This document shows positions 23,645 to 33,914 of a stretch of 39,917 bases of DNA, piece by piece. The position numbers were made by a program, and so were the translations under genes. This DNA is from Mycobacterium colombiense. GTDB taxonomy: Bacteria; Actinomycetota; Actinomycetes; Mycobacteriales; Mycobacteriaceae. The stretch lies in contig NZ_LZKI01000125.1 in NCBI RefSeq assembly GCF_001672755.1, positions 1 through 39,917 on the forward strand. The letters run 5' to 3'. The number at the start of each line of letters is the position of its first letter. Positions within the stretch are counted from its first letter, which is position 1. A model generated the notes under the pieces. That model was not told the DNA's origin. It made no database searches and saw nothing but the letters and a program-made list of their open reading frames with translations.

Positions 23645-26600
23645 GTGAGCACTCGCGCTGATTCCGGGCCGCCCGGCCGTTCCGACCCGTTGGGCCGGTT
23701 CAGCGCGATCACCCGCGAGTGGTTCACCAGCACCTTCGACACCCCCACCGCCGCCCAGGCCGAGGCCTGGAACGCGATCGCCGACGGCCACAACACCCTG
23801 GTGATCGCCCCGACCGGCTCGGGTAAGACGCTGGCGGCGTTCCTGTGGGCGCTGGACAGCCTGGCCGGGTCGACGGAGCGCCCGCCCGGCACCCGCGTGC
23901 TCTACGTCTCCCCGCTCAAGGCGCTGGCCGTCGACGTCGAGCGCAACCTGCGCACTCCCCTGGCCGGCCTCACCCGCATCGCCGAGCGCCAGGGTCTGCC
24001 GGCCCCGGACATCAGCGTCGGGGTCCGGTCCGGCGACACCCCGCCCGCCGCCCGTCGCCAGCTGATCAACCGCCCGCCCGACGTGCTGATCACCACACCC
24101 GAGTCGCTGTTTCTGATGCTCACCTCGGCCGCGCGCGAGACGTTGGCCGGCGTGCAGACGGTGATCGTGGACGAGATCCACGCCATCGCCGGCGGCAAGC
24201 GCGGCGCGCACCTGGCCGTGTCGCTGGAGCGCCTCGACGCGCTGCGGGAGGACAAGCCCGCCCAGCGCATCGGGTTGTCGGCCACGGTGCGCCCGCCCGA
24301 GGAACTCGCCCGGTTCCTGTCCGGGCAGGCGCCGACCACCATCGTGGCCCCGCCGTCGGCCAAGACGGTCGAGCTCACCGTGCAGGTGCCGGTGCCCGAC
24401 ATGGCCAACCTGGCCAACAACACCATCTGGCCCGACGTGGAGAACCGCCTGGTCGACCTGATCGAATCGCACAATTCCACCATCGTCTTCGCCAACTCGC
24501 GCCGGCTGGCCGAGCGACTTACCGCGCGCCTCAACGAGATTCACGCCGAACGCGGCGGAGTCGAACTGTCCACGGACGCCAATCCGAAGGTGGCCGGCGG
24601 CGCGCCGGCGCACATCATGGGCAGCGGCCAGACCTACGGCGCCGACCCGAGACTGGCCCGTGCCCACCACGGGTCGGTCAGCAAGGAACAGCGCGCCCTG
24701 GTCGAAGAGGATCTCAAACGCGGAACCCTCAAGGCGGTGGTGGCCACCTCGAGCCTGGAGCTGGGTATCGACATGGGCGCCGTCGATCTGGTGATCCAGG
24801 TGGAGGCGCCGCCGTCGGTGGCCAGCGGCCTGCAGCGCATCGGCCGGGCCGGCCACCAGGTGGGCGAGGTCTCGCAGGGCGTGCTGTTCCCCAAGCACCG
24901 CACCGATCTGATCGGCTGCGCGGTCAGCGTGCAGCGCATGCTGACTGGCCAGATCGAAACCATGCGGGTGCCCGCCAATCCGCTCGACATCCTGGCGCAG
25001 CAGACCGTGGCGGCGGCCGCACTGGAACCGCTGGACGCCGACCGGTGGTTCGACACGGTCCGGCGGGCCGCCCCGTTCGCGGCGCTGCCGCGCAGCGTGT
25101 ACGAGGCCACCCTGGACCTGTTGAGCGGCAAGTACCCGTCCACCGAATTCGCCGAGCTACGACCGCGATTGGTCTACGACCGCGACACCGGCACGCTCAC
25201 CGCGCGGCCCGGCGCGCAGCGGCTGGCCGTGACCTCCGGCGGCGCCATCCCCGATCGCGGGCTGTTCACCGTCTACCTCGCCTCCGAATCCGAAAAGCCT
25301 TCGCGAGTAGGCGAACTCGAAGAGGAGATGGTCTACGAGTCGCGTCCCGGCGACGTCATCTCGCTGGGCGCCACCAGCTGGCGCATCACCGAGATCACCC
25401 ATGACCGGGTACTGGTCATCCCCGCCCCCGGCCAGCCGGCCCGGTTGCCGTTCTGGCGCGGCGACGGCCTGGGCCGCCCGGCCGAGCTGGGCGCCGCGCT
25501 CGGCGCCTTCACCGGCGAGCTCGCCGGGCTGAAGCGTGAGGCGTTCGACAAACGTTGCGCCGGACTGGGTTTCGACGCGTACGCCACCGACAACCTGTGG
25601 GGCCTGATCGACGAGCAGCGCAACGCCGCGGGCGTGGTGCCCACCGACACCACCCTGCTGGTCGAGCGGTTCCGCGACGAACTGGGCGACTGGCGGGTGA
25701 TCCTGCACTCGCCGTACGGGCTCCCGGTGAACGGACCGCTGGCGCTGGCGGTGGCCCGCCGGCTGCGCGAGCGCTACGGCATCGACGAAAAACCCACCGC
25801 GTCCGACGACGGCGTCGTGGTGCGCCTGCCGGATACCGTTTCCGACACCGGCGACACGCCGCCCGGGGCCGACCTTTTCGTCTTCGACGCCGAGGAGATC
25901 GACCCGATCGTCACCGCCGAGGTGGGCGGCTCGGCGCTGTTCGCGTCGCGGTTCCGCGAGTGCGCGGCCCGCGCCCTGCTGCTGCCCCGCCGGCACCCGG
26001 GCCGCCGCTCACCGCTGTGGCAGCAGCGGCAGCGCGCCGCCCAGCTGCTGGAGGTGGCCCGCAAATACCCCGACTTCCCGGTGGTGCTTGAGACCATCCG
26101 CGAATGCCTGCAGGACGTCTACGACGTCCCGGCCCTGACGCTGCTGATGACCGGCATCGCGCAGCGGCGGGTGCGGCTGCTCGAGGTCGAGACGCAGCGC
26201 CCGTCGCCGTTCGCGGCGTCGCTGCTGTTCGGCTACGTCGGCGCCTTCATGTACGAAGGCGACAGCCCGCTGGCCGAGCGCCGGGCCGCCGCGCTGTCGC
26301 TGGACAGCACGCTGCTGGCCGAGCTGCTGGGCCGGGTGGAGCTGCGCGACCTGCTCGATCCGGAGATCATCGCCGGCACCGGCCGCCAGCTGCAACACCT
26401 CGCGCCGGACCGGGCCGCCCGCGACGCCGAGGGCGTCGCCGACCTGCTGCGGCTGCTGGGCCCGCTGACCGAGGAGGAGGTGGCCGCCCGCACTGACGTC
26501 GCCGACGGCAAAAACGTTGCCGGCTGGCTGGAAGGGCTGCGCGCGGCCCGGCGCGCGCTGACGGTGTCGTTCGCCGGCCGCAGCTGGTGGGTGGCCATCG

Positions 26601-28264
26601 AGGACATCGGCCGGCTGCGCGACGGCATCGGCATCGCGGTTCCGCTGGGCGTGCCGGCCGCCTTCACCGAGGAGGTGGCCGACCCGCTGGGCGAATTGCT
26701 GGGCCGCTACGCGCGCACCCACACCCCGTTCACCACCGGCGAGGCCGCGGCCCGGTTCGGGCTGGGGCTGCGGGTGACCGCCGACATCTTGGGCCGGCTG
26801 GCCGGTGACGGCCGGCTGGTGCGCGGCGACTTCGTCGCCGCGGCCGAAATGCCCGGCGCCCCGGTGGCCGGGGGCGAGCAGTGGTGTGACGCCGACGTGC
26901 TGCGCATCCTGCGGCGGCGGTCGCTGGCCGCGCTGCGGGCCCAGGTCGAGCCGGTCAGCACGGCCGCCTACGGCCGGTTCCTGCCAGCCTGGCATCGGGT
27001 GGGCGCGGCCGAATCATCGCGCTCGCCAAGCCATTCCGGTCTCGACGGCCTGATGACTGTGATCGATCAGCTGGCCGGGGTGAGGATGCCCGCTTCGGCG
27101 ATCGAGCCGCTGGTGCTCGCCCCTCGGATCCGCGACTACTCCCCCGCGCTGCTCGATGAGCTGCTCGCCACCGGCGAGGTCACCTGGTCGGGTGCCGGGT
27201 CGATCTCCACCGGCGACGGCTGGATCGCGCTGCACCCCAGCGAATCCGCGCCGTTGACGCTGCCCGGGCCGGCCGACATCGAACTGGGCGACGCCCACCG
27301 TGCCGTCCTGGACACGCTCGCGCCGGGGGGCGCCTACTTCTTCCGCCAGCTCACGCAGGGCGGGATGCCCGAGTCCGAGCTCAAATCCGCTCTGTGGGAA
27401 CTGATCTGGGCCGGCTGGATCACCGGCGACACCTTCGCCCCGGTGCGCGCCCTGCTCGGGGGCACCGGCACCCGCAAGCGCTCCGCGCCCGCCCACCGGT
27501 CGCACCGCCCGCCGCGACTGAGCCGATACAGCATCGCGCACCCGCAGTCACGCCCCGCCGACCCGACCGTGGCCGGCCGGTGGTCGATCCTGCCCGCCCC
27601 GGAACCGGACTCCACGCTGCGCGCCCACTACCAAGCCGAGCTTCTGCTGGGCCGCCACGGCGTGCTGACCCGGGGCGCGGTGACCGCCGAGGGCGTGCCC
27701 GGCGGGTTCGCCACCCTGTACAAGGTGCTGAGCACCTTCGAGGACGCCGGCCGCTGCCAGCGCGGCTACTTCATCGAGTCGCTGGGCGGCGCGCAGTTCG
27801 CGGTCGCGTCGACCGTCGACCGGCTGCGCGCCTACTCCGACGGAATCGACCCGGAACGGCCCGAGTACCGGGCGATCGCGCTGGCCGCCGCGGACCCGGC
27901 CAACCCCTACGGCGCCGCGCTGCCCTGGCCCGCCCCTCGCGGCGACGGCTCGGGGTCCGGGGGCCCGGGGGCACGCCCGGGCCGCAAGGCCGGTGCGCTG
28001 GTGGTGCTCGTGGACGGCGAGCTGGCCTGGTTCCTCGAGCGGGGCGGGCGGTCGTTGCTCACCTTCACCGACGACCCCGCCGCGAATCACGCCGCGGCGA
28101 CGGCGCTGGCGGATCTGGTCACATCCCGACGCGTCGCGTCGATCCTGGTCGAACGCATCGACGGGGTGCCGGCCCTGCAACCCCGCGCGGACGTGCCCGG
28201 CCCGGCCGACGCGCTCTCCGACGCCGGCTTCGCCCGCACACCGCGCGGAATGCGGCTGCGCTGA
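23645..28264 (+). CDS. lhr: ATP-dependent DNA helicase Lhr (large helicase-related)
   Basis: Lhr is a DNA-stimulated ATPase and 3'-5' helicase that prefers RNA:DNA hybrids and belongs to the mycobacterial DNA-damage set. The 1539-residue protein has an SF2 core in the first 850 residues: Walker A APTGSGKT at 55-62, [19 protein letters not shown] at 176-179, LSATV motif III, then domain 2 with [12 protein letters not shown] and [11 protein letters not shown]. The WH and beta-barrel region follows, and a C-terminal half rich in Leu and Arg, with a Gly/Ser-rich linker near 1435-1450. Length agrees with Rv3296 (1513). Start is GTG at 23645. It is one base from the Nei2 gene, so helicase and glycosylase are co-expressed. 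Confidence 0.96.
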   Translation: MSTRADSGPPGRSDPLGRFSAITREWFTSTFDTPTAAQAEAWNAIADGHNTLVIAPTGSGKTLAAFLWALDSLAGSTERPPGTRVLYVSPLKALAVDVERNLRTPLAGLTRIAERQGLPAPDISVGVRSGDTPPAARRQLINRPPDVLITTPESLFLMLTSAARETLAGVQTVIVDEIHAIAGGKRGAHLAVSLERLDALREDKPAQRIGLSATVRPPEELARFLSGQAPTTIVAPPSAKTVELTVQVPVPDMANLANNTIWPDVENRLVDLIESHNSTIVFANSRRLAERLTARLNEIHAERGGVELSTDANPKVAGGAPAHIMGSGQTYGADPRLARAHHGSVSKEQRALVEEDLKRGTLKAVVATSSLELGIDMGAVDLVIQVEAPPSVASGLQRIGRAGHQVGEVSQGVLFPKHRTDLIGCAVSVQRMLTGQIETMRVPANPLDILAQQTVAAAALEPLDADRWFDTVRRAAPFAALPRSVYEATLDLLSGKYPSTEFAELRPRLVYDRDTGTLTARPGAQRLAVTSGGAIPDRGLFTVYLASESEKPSRVGELEEEMVYESRPGDVISLGATSWRITEITHDRVLVIPAPGQPARLPFWRGDGLGRPAELGAALGAFTGELAGLKREAFDKRCAGLGFDAYATDNLWGLIDEQRNAAGVVPTDTTLLVERFRDELGDWRVILHSPYGLPVNGPLALAVARRLRERYGIDEKPTASDDGVVVRLPDTVSDTGDTPPGADLFVFDAEEIDPIVTAEVGGSALFASRFRECAARALLLPRRHPGRRSPLWQQRQRAAQLLEVARKYPDFPVVLETIRECLQDVYDVPALTLLMTGIAQRRVRLLEVETQRPSPFAASLLFGYVGAFMYEGDSPLAERRAAALSLDSTLLAELLGRVELRDLLDPEIIAGTGRQLQHLAPDRAARDAEGVADLLRLLGPLTEEEVAARTDVADGKNVAGWLEGLRAARRALTVSFAGRSWWVAIEDIGRLRDGIGIAVPLGVPAAFTEEVADPLGELLGRYARTHTPFTTGEAAARFGLGLRVTADILGRLAGDGRLVRGDFVAAAEMPGAPVAGGEQWCDADVLRILRRRSLAALRAQVEPVSTAAYGRFLPAWHRVGAAESSRSPSHSGLDGLMTVIDQLAGVRMPASAIEPLVLAPRIRDYSPALLDELLATGEVTWSGAGSISTGDGWIALHPSESAPLTLPGPADIELGDAHRAVLDTLAPGGAYFFRQLTQGGMPESELKSALWELIWAGWITGDTFAPVRALLGGTGTRKRSAPAHRSHRPPRLSRYSIAHPQSRPADPTVAGRWSILPAPEPDSTLRAHYQAELLLGRHGVLTRGAVTAEGVPGGFATLYKVLSTFEDAGRCQRGYFIESLGGAQFAVASTVDRLRAYSDGIDPERPEYRAIALAAADPANPYGAALPWPAPRGDGSGSGGPGARPGRKAGALVVLVDGELAWFLERGGRSLLTFTDDPAANHAAATALADLVTSRRVASILVERIDGVPALQPRADVPGPADALSDAGFARTPRGMRLR

Positions 28265-28265
28265 C

Positions 28266-29021
28266 ATGCCCGAAGGCGACACCGTCTGGCACACCGCGGC
28301 CGTGCTGCGCGAGCACCTGGTCGGCGGCACCCTGACCCGCTGCGACATCCGGGTGCCGCGGTTCGCCACCGTCGATCTCAGCGGCCAGGTGGTCGACGAG
28401 GTGCTCAGCCGCGGCAAGCACCTGTTCATCCGCGTGGGAGCCGCCAGCATTCACTCGCACCTGAAGATGGACGGGAGCTGGCGGGTCAGCAACCGCCCGG
28501 TACGGGCCGACCACCGCGCGCGCATCATCCTGGAGACCGACAGCGTCCGCGCCGTCGGCGTGGACCTCGGCGTGCTGGAGGTCCTGGAGCGCGAGCGTGA
28601 CGGTGACGCCGTCGCGCATCTGGGCCCCGATCTGCTGGGCGAGGATTGGGATCCCGCGCTCGCCGCCGCCAACCTGACGGCCGACCCGGACCGGCCGATC
28701 GCCGAGGCGCTGCTGGACCAGCGGGTGCTGGCCGGGGTCGGCAACGTCTACAGCAACGAATTGTGTTTCCTTTCCGGGCATCTGCCCACCGCGCCGGTGC
28801 GCGACGTCGCCAACCCCCATCGGCTGGTCTCGCGCGCGCGGGACATGTTGTGGCTCAATCGCTTCCGCTGGAACCGGTGCACCACCGGCGACACCCGGAC
28901 CGGACGGCAACTGTGGGTCTACGGGCGATCCGGGCAGGCCTGCCGCCGCTGCGGCACCCGGATCAACTTCGACGACTCCGGGGAACGGGTGACGTACTGG
29001 TGCCCGTCCTGCCAGCGCTGA
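28266..29021 (+). CDS. nei2: Endonuclease VIII-like DNA glycosylase Nei2
   Basis: A bifunctional Fpg/Nei glycosylase/AP lyase for oxidised pyrimidines. The 251-residue protein begins [12 protein letters not shown], where Pro2 is the Schiff-base nucleophile and Glu3 the catalytic acid after Met removal; [20 protein letters not shown] is the helix-two-turn-helix; and the C-terminus has the zinc finger [10 protein letters not shown]...YWCPSC with four cysteines. It corresponds to Rv3297 (255). The ATG lies one base after the lhr TGA. A longer frame upstream is shadow of lhr. Confidence 0.95.
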   Translation: MPEGDTVWHTAAVLREHLVGGTLTRCDIRVPRFATVDLSGQVVDEVLSRGKHLFIRVGAASIHSHLKMDGSWRVSNRPVRADHRARIILETDSVRAVGVDLGVLEVLERERDGDAVAHLGPDLLGEDWDPALAAANLTADPDRPIAEALLDQRVLAGVGNVYSNELCFLSGHLPTAPVRDVANPHRLVSRARDMLWLNRFRWNRCTTGDTRTGRQLWVYGRSGQACRRCGTRINFDDSGERVTYWCPSCQR

Positions 29022-29071
29022 GGCCAGCCGCTGGTCCTGATGGCGGCGACCCGCTGCGCCCGGCTTCGCCG

Positions 29072-29085
29072 CGCTTGCGATCGCC
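29072..29085. repeat. Stop-codon-adjacent intergenic repeat, copy 2
   Basis: CGCTTGCGATCGCC again, identical to 3283-3296, here just behind the lpqC stop codon on the minus strand. The 65-base spacer between the convergent nei2 and lpqC genes is otherwise made of a longer repeat-like stretch (CTGCGCCCGGCTTCGCCGCG) with no gene in it. Confidence 0.5.
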
Positions 29086-29086
29086 G

Positions 29087-30007
29087 CTAATCCTGACGGG
29101 CGTGCGCGAGGAAGAACTGGGCGATGGCCTCGGACCCGTCGAGCGCGCGGGTGGTGGGGCCGATGACGGCCGCGGGCAGATATTGCTTGCCGCCCGGCCA
29201 GGTGTGGCCGCCGCTGTCGATCTTGTAGAACACCACACCGGTGTTCGCCGCGCATCCCGTGGACTCGTAGCGGTGCACGACGGTGCCGTCGCGGACGTCG
29301 GGGAGCGCCTCCAAGGCCGGCTCGCCCGGGCACCCATCGGCCGAGCGCCATTTGGCGACCATGGTGTCCGCCGAGATGGAGTGGCTGACTCCGCCGCGGC
29401 CGCGCACCACCCCACCCTTGAAGGGCACCAGCGGGTCGGCCGTCCCGTGGGCTTCCCACACCGACACCGGGTGTGACGGATTGCAGGCCACCCCCACGCC
29501 CAGGGTGCCGGCCACCGGGGCGACCGCCGCGAAGAGGTCGGCGCGGTCGCATGCCAGCCGGTTGGTCATGAAGCCGCCGTTGGACATCCCGGTGACGAAG
29601 ACGTGCCCCGGCGCGATGCCGTAGTCGTTCTGCAGCTTGTTCACCAGCCCGACCAGGAAGGCCACATCGTCGATGTGGCGGCGATCGGCGGGCGAGGCGC
29701 CGCGCCCGTCCGCCCAGCTCTTGTCGTAGCCGTCGGGGTAGGCCACCAACAGGTTGTGGGCGTCAGCAACGGTGTCGAAGCCCGTCAGGCCGCGTTGCGA
29801 GATCCCGGTGCCGCCGCCCCCGTGCAAACTGAGCACCAGCCCGACGGGGTCGCCCGCCGGCACGTGCAACATGTAGGTTCGGTCCATGCCGCCGGATCGA
29901 AAAGTGCCGGAAATGTCTCGAGCGCTGGCCGCCGACACGTGCCGCACACCGCAGCCGACCACGCATATCGCCACCACAGCGAGCCACAGCCACCGCGCGT
30001 ATGCCAT
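29087..30007 (-). CDS. lpqC: Lipoprotein esterase LpqC (poly-hydroxybutyrate depolymerase family)
   Basis: An exported alpha/beta hydrolase anchored by a lipid. The 306-residue protein has a signal peptide with lipobox VVGC (C19 is the acylation site), the oxyanion region LVLSLHGGGGTG at 57-68, the nucleophile elbow GMSNGGF with S142, the acid in HGTADPLVPF (D191) and the histidine in GGHTWPGG (H268). This is the PhaC-depolymerase/feruloyl-esterase branch (LpqC, Rv3298c, about 304 residues). The natural ester is not known; aryl esters or polymer degradation products are likely. It converges with nei2, leaving a repeat-filled spacer. Confidence 0.92.
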   Translation of the reverse strand: MAYARWLWLAVVAICVVGCGVRHVSAASARDISGTFRSGGMDRTYMLHVPAGDPVGLVLSLHGGGGTGISQRGLTGFDTVADAHNLLVAYPDGYDKSWADGRGASPADRRHIDDVAFLVGLVNKLQNDYGIAPGHVFVTGMSNGGFMTNRLACDRADLFAAVAPVAGTLGVGVACNPSHPVSVWEAHGTADPLVPFKGGVVRGRGGVSHSISADTMVAKWRSADGCPGEPALEALPDVRDGTVVHRYESTGCAANTGVVFYKIDSGGHTWPGGKQYLPAAVIGPTTRALDGSEAIAQFFLAHARQD

Positions 30008-30198
30008 GTCGTCAGATCACCGACGGCGCGTCGACGAGGGCTCGCCGGTAACGCGTGTCCGACGGCGGAGCAAACCCTTGTGTGGCACACACCGCATTAT
30101 CGGTGATACCACGCCGGGCGACGCCCCGACATGCAAGCATTCGAACTAGCCCCGCCTTCAGCAAGCAACGGCACTTCTGTTCCACGGGAGTATCAGAA

Positions 30199-30564
30199 AT
30201 GACGACCACCCAGATACGCAAGCCCACGCGGCCGCTATCGCTCTTGGCGATCGCCGTGGCGCCGGTGGCCGGGTTGCTCGGCGTGCTGGCCGTGTCCGCC
30301 ACCGCGCACGCCACGTCTCCCGATGACGCCTTCCTGGCCGCGCTGAAAGCCAAAGGCATCAATTACGAGTCACCCGACGCCGCGGTCAACTCCGGGCACA
30401 CCGTGTGTCACGAACTCGATATGGGCCAGACACCGGAACAGGTCGCCAACAATGTGCTGTCCAGCAGCACGCTGGACAGCTATCACGCCGGCTATTTCGT
30501 CGGGGTCAGCATCAAGGCTTATTGCCCGAAATACGCGGACGCGGCGGCATCGTCCGGGTCCTGA
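30199..30564 (+). CDS. Secreted DUF732-domain protein
   Basis: A 121-residue exported protein. A basic N-terminus (TTTQIRKPTRP) is followed by a hydrophobic signal core and an Ala-x-Ala cleavage site near residue 35 (SATAHA). The mature part is the small helical DUF732 domain: DDAFLAALKAKGINYESPDA, a GHTVCHEL cysteine, TPEQVANNVL and SIKAYCPKYAD with the second cysteine, which probably form a disulfide. The family is widespread in mycobacteria and of unknown role. The ATG at 30199 has GGGAG at nine bases; a longer frame to 30055 lacks family sequence. The 191-base gap from lpqC shows no other gene. Confidence 0.85.
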   Translation: MTTTQIRKPTRPLSLLAIAVAPVAGLLGVLAVSATAHATSPDDAFLAALKAKGINYESPDAAVNSGHTVCHELDMGQTPEQVANNVLSSSTLDSYHAGYFVGVSIKAYCPKYADAAASSGS

Positions 30565-30577
30565 AATTTACCGCCGG

Positions 30578-30610
30578 TTGACAGGCTCGTGACGCAATCG
30601 CGGATAAAAT
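30578..30610 (+). promoter_or_regulatory. Candidate SigA-type promoter for the small secreted protein
   Basis: TTGACA at 30578-30583 is an exact -35 consensus, followed by GATAAA (30603-30608, spacing 19) or TAAAAT (30605-30610, spacing 21). The spacing is long for a housekeeping promoter, so it is moderate evidence. It lies about 40 bases before the ATG at 30647. Confidence 0.4.
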
Positions 30611-30646
30611 TTGAGGTATCCGAAACGAAGAATTCCAAGGCCGAAA

Positions 30647-30859
30647 ATGATTCCGAGACTTTTTGTCGGTGTTGTGGGTATCGCGATCGCACTCGGCGTT
30701 TCCAGCGCGGCCACGGCATCGGCCAGCACCGATCCCAACCCCTTCAGCCATCTCAGCTGCGCCTGCCAGGATTCCGATCCACCTGGTAGCCCGGGCCTGC
30801 GGGACAAGATCAATCAGGGCATCCACCAAGGCATTTCGACCCCGTCCGTGGCGGGGTGA
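30647..30859 (+). CDS. Small secreted mycobacterial protein, two-cysteine type
   Basis: A 70-residue protein with a signal peptide (RLFVGVVGIAIALGVSSAAT) and cleavage near ASAS. The mature 45 residues include NPFSHLSCACQDSDPPGSPG, with two cysteines, and a helix LRDKINQGIHQGI. I recognise the pattern 'NPF..LSC.C....P.GSP.L...I..GI..G' from a family of small exported mycobacterial proteins of unknown function. The ATG at 30647 is chosen over one 36 bases upstream because it leaves a normal signal peptide. It runs convergently toward corA, 11 bases apart. Confidence 0.65.
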   Translation: MIPRLFVGVVGIAIALGVSSAATASASTDPNPFSHLSCACQDSDPPGSPGLRDKINQGIHQGISTPSVAG

Positions 30860-30870
30860 CCCGCCGCGGC

Positions 30871-31872
30871 CTACAGCCAGTCGCGACGCCGAAACATCAC
30901 GTAGAGCACCACCATCAAGACGAGTATCACGCCGGTACTGGCCGCGAATCCCGCGTGCGTGCCGAAGCCCGGGTAGGGCACGTTCTGCCCGTAGAAGCCC
31001 GTGATCGCCGTCGGCACGGCGATGATGGCCGCCCATCCCGTCAGCTTCTTCATGACAATGTTCAACCGGGCGTCCTGCAGCGACAGGTTGGTCTCGAAAA
31101 TCGTTGTGATCATGTCGCGCAACGATTCCGTCCATTCGGACACCCGCAGCACGTGGTCGTACAGGTCGGCGTACAGCGGATCCAGCCGGCGATCGGAGCC
31201 GTCCGAAACACGATGATGCGCAATCGCATTGACGACCTCGCGCATGGGCAGGGCGATCCGGCGCAGGTTCACCAGATCCCTGCGCAGCCGGAAGGTGCGG
31301 CGCTGAAAGATTCCCTTGCGGGGCCTGCCGTCGAACAACTCGTCCTCGATCGCTTCGATGCAGTCATCCAGGGCCTCCACGGCGGTGAAATGGCTGTCGA
31401 CCACCACGTCGAGCAGGCCGTGCACCAACGCGCCGACACCGTAGCTCTGGCCGCCGATCTCCTGCCATCGCCGGGTCACCTGCGTCATGTCGAAGTCGGG
31501 CGTCAGGCGCACCGTGATCAGCCCCTGCGGCAGCACGAATCCCGAAATGCGTTGCATCGACAGCATCCGCTCCCCGGTGTCGGCGGTATCCGTTGCGACA
31601 TCGACGGCGTAGACGGTGAAGAAGGTGTGGCTTTCGTAGGCGGTGGCCTTGACCCGCTCGGCGGCCGCCACGGCGTCTTCGACCGCCCAGCGGTTGAGGC
31701 CGAGTTCGTCGGCCAGCCCGCACAGCGTGTCATGGTCCGGTTCGCACAGGTCGGCCCACACCAGCGTGTCGGGTTCGGTGAGGTAGTCCGAGATCTTGTC
31801 GAACTCGAAATCGTCCTGCGCATTGCCGCCGCGCCACACCCGGCCCTGGATACTCGAAGCGATCTGCATCAC
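30871..31872 (-). CDS. CorA-like divalent cation transporter with GQN motif
   Basis: A 333-residue CorA/MIT-family protein: a cytosolic alpha/beta domain (DTLVWADLCEPDHDTLCGLA, LNRWAVEDAVAA), the long helix with AIEDELFDGRPRKGIFQRRT, and two membrane helices at the end, WAAIIAVPTAITGFYGQN and VILVLMVVLYVMF, followed by a basic tail. CorA pores normally have YGMN in the periplasmic loop between the helices; here it is Y294-G-Q-N297, so the Met is Gln. The start is GTG at 31872 with an ATG directly after it. Mg2+, Zn2+ or other cation transport is possible; the variant loop makes ion choice uncertain, so no gene symbol is given. Confidence 0.88.
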   Translation of the reverse strand: MMQIASSIQGRVWRGGNAQDDFEFDKISDYLTEPDTLVWADLCEPDHDTLCGLADELGLNRWAVEDAVAAAERVKATAYESHTFFTVYAVDVATDTADTGERMLSMQRISGFVLPQGLITVRLTPDFDMTQVTRRWQEIGGQSYGVGALVHGLLDVVVDSHFTAVEALDDCIEAIEDELFDGRPRKGIFQRRTFRLRRDLVNLRRIALPMREVVNAIAHHRVSDGSDRRLDPLYADLYDHVLRVSEWTESLRDMITTIFETNLSLQDARLNIVMKKLTGWAAIIAVPTAITGFYGQNVPYPGFGTHAGFAASTGVILVLMVVLYVMFRRRDWL

Positions 31873-32011
31873 GACATCTTCTCAATCGTTGTTCACGATC
31901 GGTAAACCCGCCAGCCACTCGCTGGCGCAGCGGCCGCCGACTATCCGTGATGGTCTTGACGTCACGGGGCCGTCAGGCCGATCCGGGAGATTCGGTGAGC
32001 AGGTGGGTGAC

Positions 32012-32671
32012 ATGGAGCAATCAAACCGGTTGCAGCTCAAGACATATCGGGCTGTGTCCGAGCACGTCGACGGCGCCTGGTGGCCGCGGTCGACGAACCT
32101 GGCCGTTGAGCTGCCCGGCCTGGTGGCCTCGCTGTCCGACCGGCTGGGGCAGATCGTCATGGTGGGCTACCGCCGCAACGCCTGGCACGAGACACCGCCG
32201 CTGGTCGAAATCGACAGGCACACAATCGAATTGCTGGGCTTTATCAATGACGAGGAGGCCAGCGTCATCGTGATGGGCGAGAACGGCCGCCACATCACCC
32301 TGCACGTCATCCGACCGGACACCGACGAGGACGTCGCCCGCCGGGCACTCGACGCGGTGCGGGCACCCGCTGAGACCGTGGTGTCCCCGGCCGTCCGGGT
32401 CACCGTGGGGCGATCGGTGGCGGACGTGGCCGACAAGCTGGCCCGTCACGAGGGGCTCGGTGACGAGCGGCGCACCGCTCAGATCAGGCGCTGGTGCGAG
32501 GAGACGGCGCAACGATTCATTGACGCGCCGGTGCAGACCTTCGTCCCCATCCTCGTCGAACACATCGTCCGCAACCGCATGATGGAGTCGCCCAACCAGC
32601 GCTATCCCGCCGACGGCGGCCTGTTCATCACGGTGCCGGGCAGCTCCGCACCGTATTCAATATCGTCGTAG
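32012..32671 (+). CDS. DUF5994-type protein with three-helix-bundle tail
   Basis: A 219-residue protein. The first half fits DUF5994 (SEHVDGAWWPRSTNLAVELP, then VGYRRNAWHETPPLVEIDRH and a VIVMGENGRHITLHVI strand). The second half, VADKLARHEGLGDERRTAQI, then RRWCEETAQRFIDAPVQTFV and LVEHIVRNRMM, is the three-helix-bundle dimerisation domain found in actinobacterial proteins of unknown role. The start at 32012 follows GAGCAGGTGGGTG; a GTG at 32003 would add three residues. It is divergent from the CorA-like gene over 139 bases that hold a small ATCGT...ACGAT inverted repeat (31885-31899). Its 3' end overlaps the convergent PPE gene by 70 bases. Confidence 0.75.
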   Translation: MEQSNRLQLKTYRAVSEHVDGAWWPRSTNLAVELPGLVASLSDRLGQIVMVGYRRNAWHETPPLVEIDRHTIELLGFINDEEASVIVMGENGRHITLHVIRPDTDEDVARRALDAVRAPAETVVSPAVRVTVGRSVADVADKLARHEGLGDERRTAQIRRWCEETAQRFIDAPVQTFVPILVEHIVRNRMMESPNQRYPADGGLFITVPGSSAPYSISS

Positions 32672-33756
32672 TCGCGTCCCCCCTTGCGCCGGCGACCGTT
32701 CGCCGAGCCGCCCGCCGGGCGCGCCGGGACCATCGGCAGCATGGGGGTCTGCCCGGCGCCAGGGGGCAGCGCGGAGACCGCTGACACCAGCTGCACCGGC
32801 GCCGACGATCCCAGCATCCCCACCGTCGCGGGCGGCATGGTCAGGTTGCCGAGCGAGATGCCGATGCCCAGCGTCGCGCGCGGCGCCAGGGATCCGGCGG
32901 CGTTGACCGCGCTGATCAGCTGCGTCTCGGCCGACGACAGCGCGGCCGTGCCTTCGGCCAGGCCGCCGAAGATGTCGCCGGCCACACCTCCCTGCAGGGC
33001 CTGCGCGGTGTTGAACTGGGCGAGGTAGCTGAGCAGGTTGATCGGCATTCCACCCGCGAGTTCCTGCCAGCCCCAGACGCTCCAATACCTGAACCAGCCC
33101 GAGTCGGGATCCAGGCCGAAGGCGCTGGAGGTGGCGAGATCCTGGCTCGCCCCCAGGTTGGCGGCCGTCATCGTGCCCGAGTTGACGGTGTCCGAGGCGG
33201 GCACGATGGCGGCTTGGGTCGTCACGCCCGAAGGATTGGCGACCTGCGGCGGCGGCGTGAACGAGGGCGCTCGGACGGTGCTCGCCGAGGTCGCGGCGTA
33301 GCGGACCAGCGCCGCCGAGTTGTTCACCCACATGGTGGTGTACTCGGCTTCGGTTTCGGCGATCGCCGGGTAGTTGATCCCGAAGAAGTTGGTGGCCAAC
33401 AACATCGCCAGGCGAGCGCGGTTGGCGGCCACCACCGAGGGATGTACCACCGTCCAGTGCGTCAACTCGAATGCCGCGGTCATCACCTGCACCGAGGTGG
33501 CGACCTCCTGGCACTGCTGCGCGGTGACGCGCAGCCAGTCCAGATAGGGCTCCAGCGCTTGGGCCATCGCTGAGGCGGACGGGCCGTGCCACGTCGTCAT
33601 CAGCCACGACAGCTCCGCGCTGTAGCCGGCGGCGGATTGCTCGAGCTCCATGCTGAGCTCCTGCCAGGCGCCGGCGGCCGCGATCCATGACCATGCTCCG
33701 GGCCCAGCGTGGATCAGCGCCGAAGTGACCTCCGGCGGCAGCATCCCGAAATCCAT
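32602..33756 (-). CDS. PPE-family protein, copy 1
   Basis: A 384-residue PPE protein. The N-terminal 180-residue helical PPE domain starts MDFGMLPPEVTSALIHAGPG (Pro-Pro-Glu at 7-9), includes the helix turn with WHGPSASAM (the W-x-G motif of type VII secretion substrates) and WTVVHPSVVAANRARLAMLL. The rest is a variable region (WFRYWSVWGWQELAGGMPIN, LSYLAQFN), then GTAALSSAE... and SLGNLTMPPATVGMLG, and a basic tail RRRKGGRDYDDIEYGAELPG ending NRPPSAG. Such proteins are exported or envelope-bound through ESX systems and usually pair with a PE protein, but no PE gene lies beside it. A paralogue follows upstream (33915-35063). Confidence 0.92.
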   Translation of the reverse strand: MDFGMLPPEVTSALIHAGPGAWSWIAAAGAWQELSMELEQSAAGYSAELSWLMTTWHGPSASAMAQALEPYLDWLRVTAQQCQEVATSVQVMTAAFELTHWTVVHPSVVAANRARLAMLLATNFFGINYPAIAETEAEYTTMWVNNSAALVRYAATSASTVRAPSFTPPPQVANPSGVTTQAAIVPASDTVNSGTMTAANLGASQDLATSSAFGLDPDSGWFRYWSVWGWQELAGGMPINLLSYLAQFNTAQALQGGVAGDIFGGLAEGTAALSSAETQLISAVNAAGSLAPRATLGIGISLGNLTMPPATVGMLGSSAPVQLVSAVSALPPGAGQTPMLPMVPARPAGGSANGRRRKGGRDYDDIEYGAELPGTVMNRPPSAG

Positions 33757-33914
33757 GAACCTTTACCTTGGAGAAGAACGTGGGTGGGGCGAACGCCGTG
33801 CATTGGCCCGTCCGGCAATTCGCGAGTGGGTGGCGATAAGGCATCGCGGTGTCCCGCTGCCGGTCACCGTTGACCGCGAGGTTCGGCGTCCGCAGTCGTG
33901 GGGCACCATTGACG

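Noticed and set aside
23471..24898. 475-codon open frame antisense to lhr
   Set aside because: The sense strand encodes the helicase core with all motifs; the antisense peptide is Gly/Arg/His-rich shadow typical of high-GC genes.
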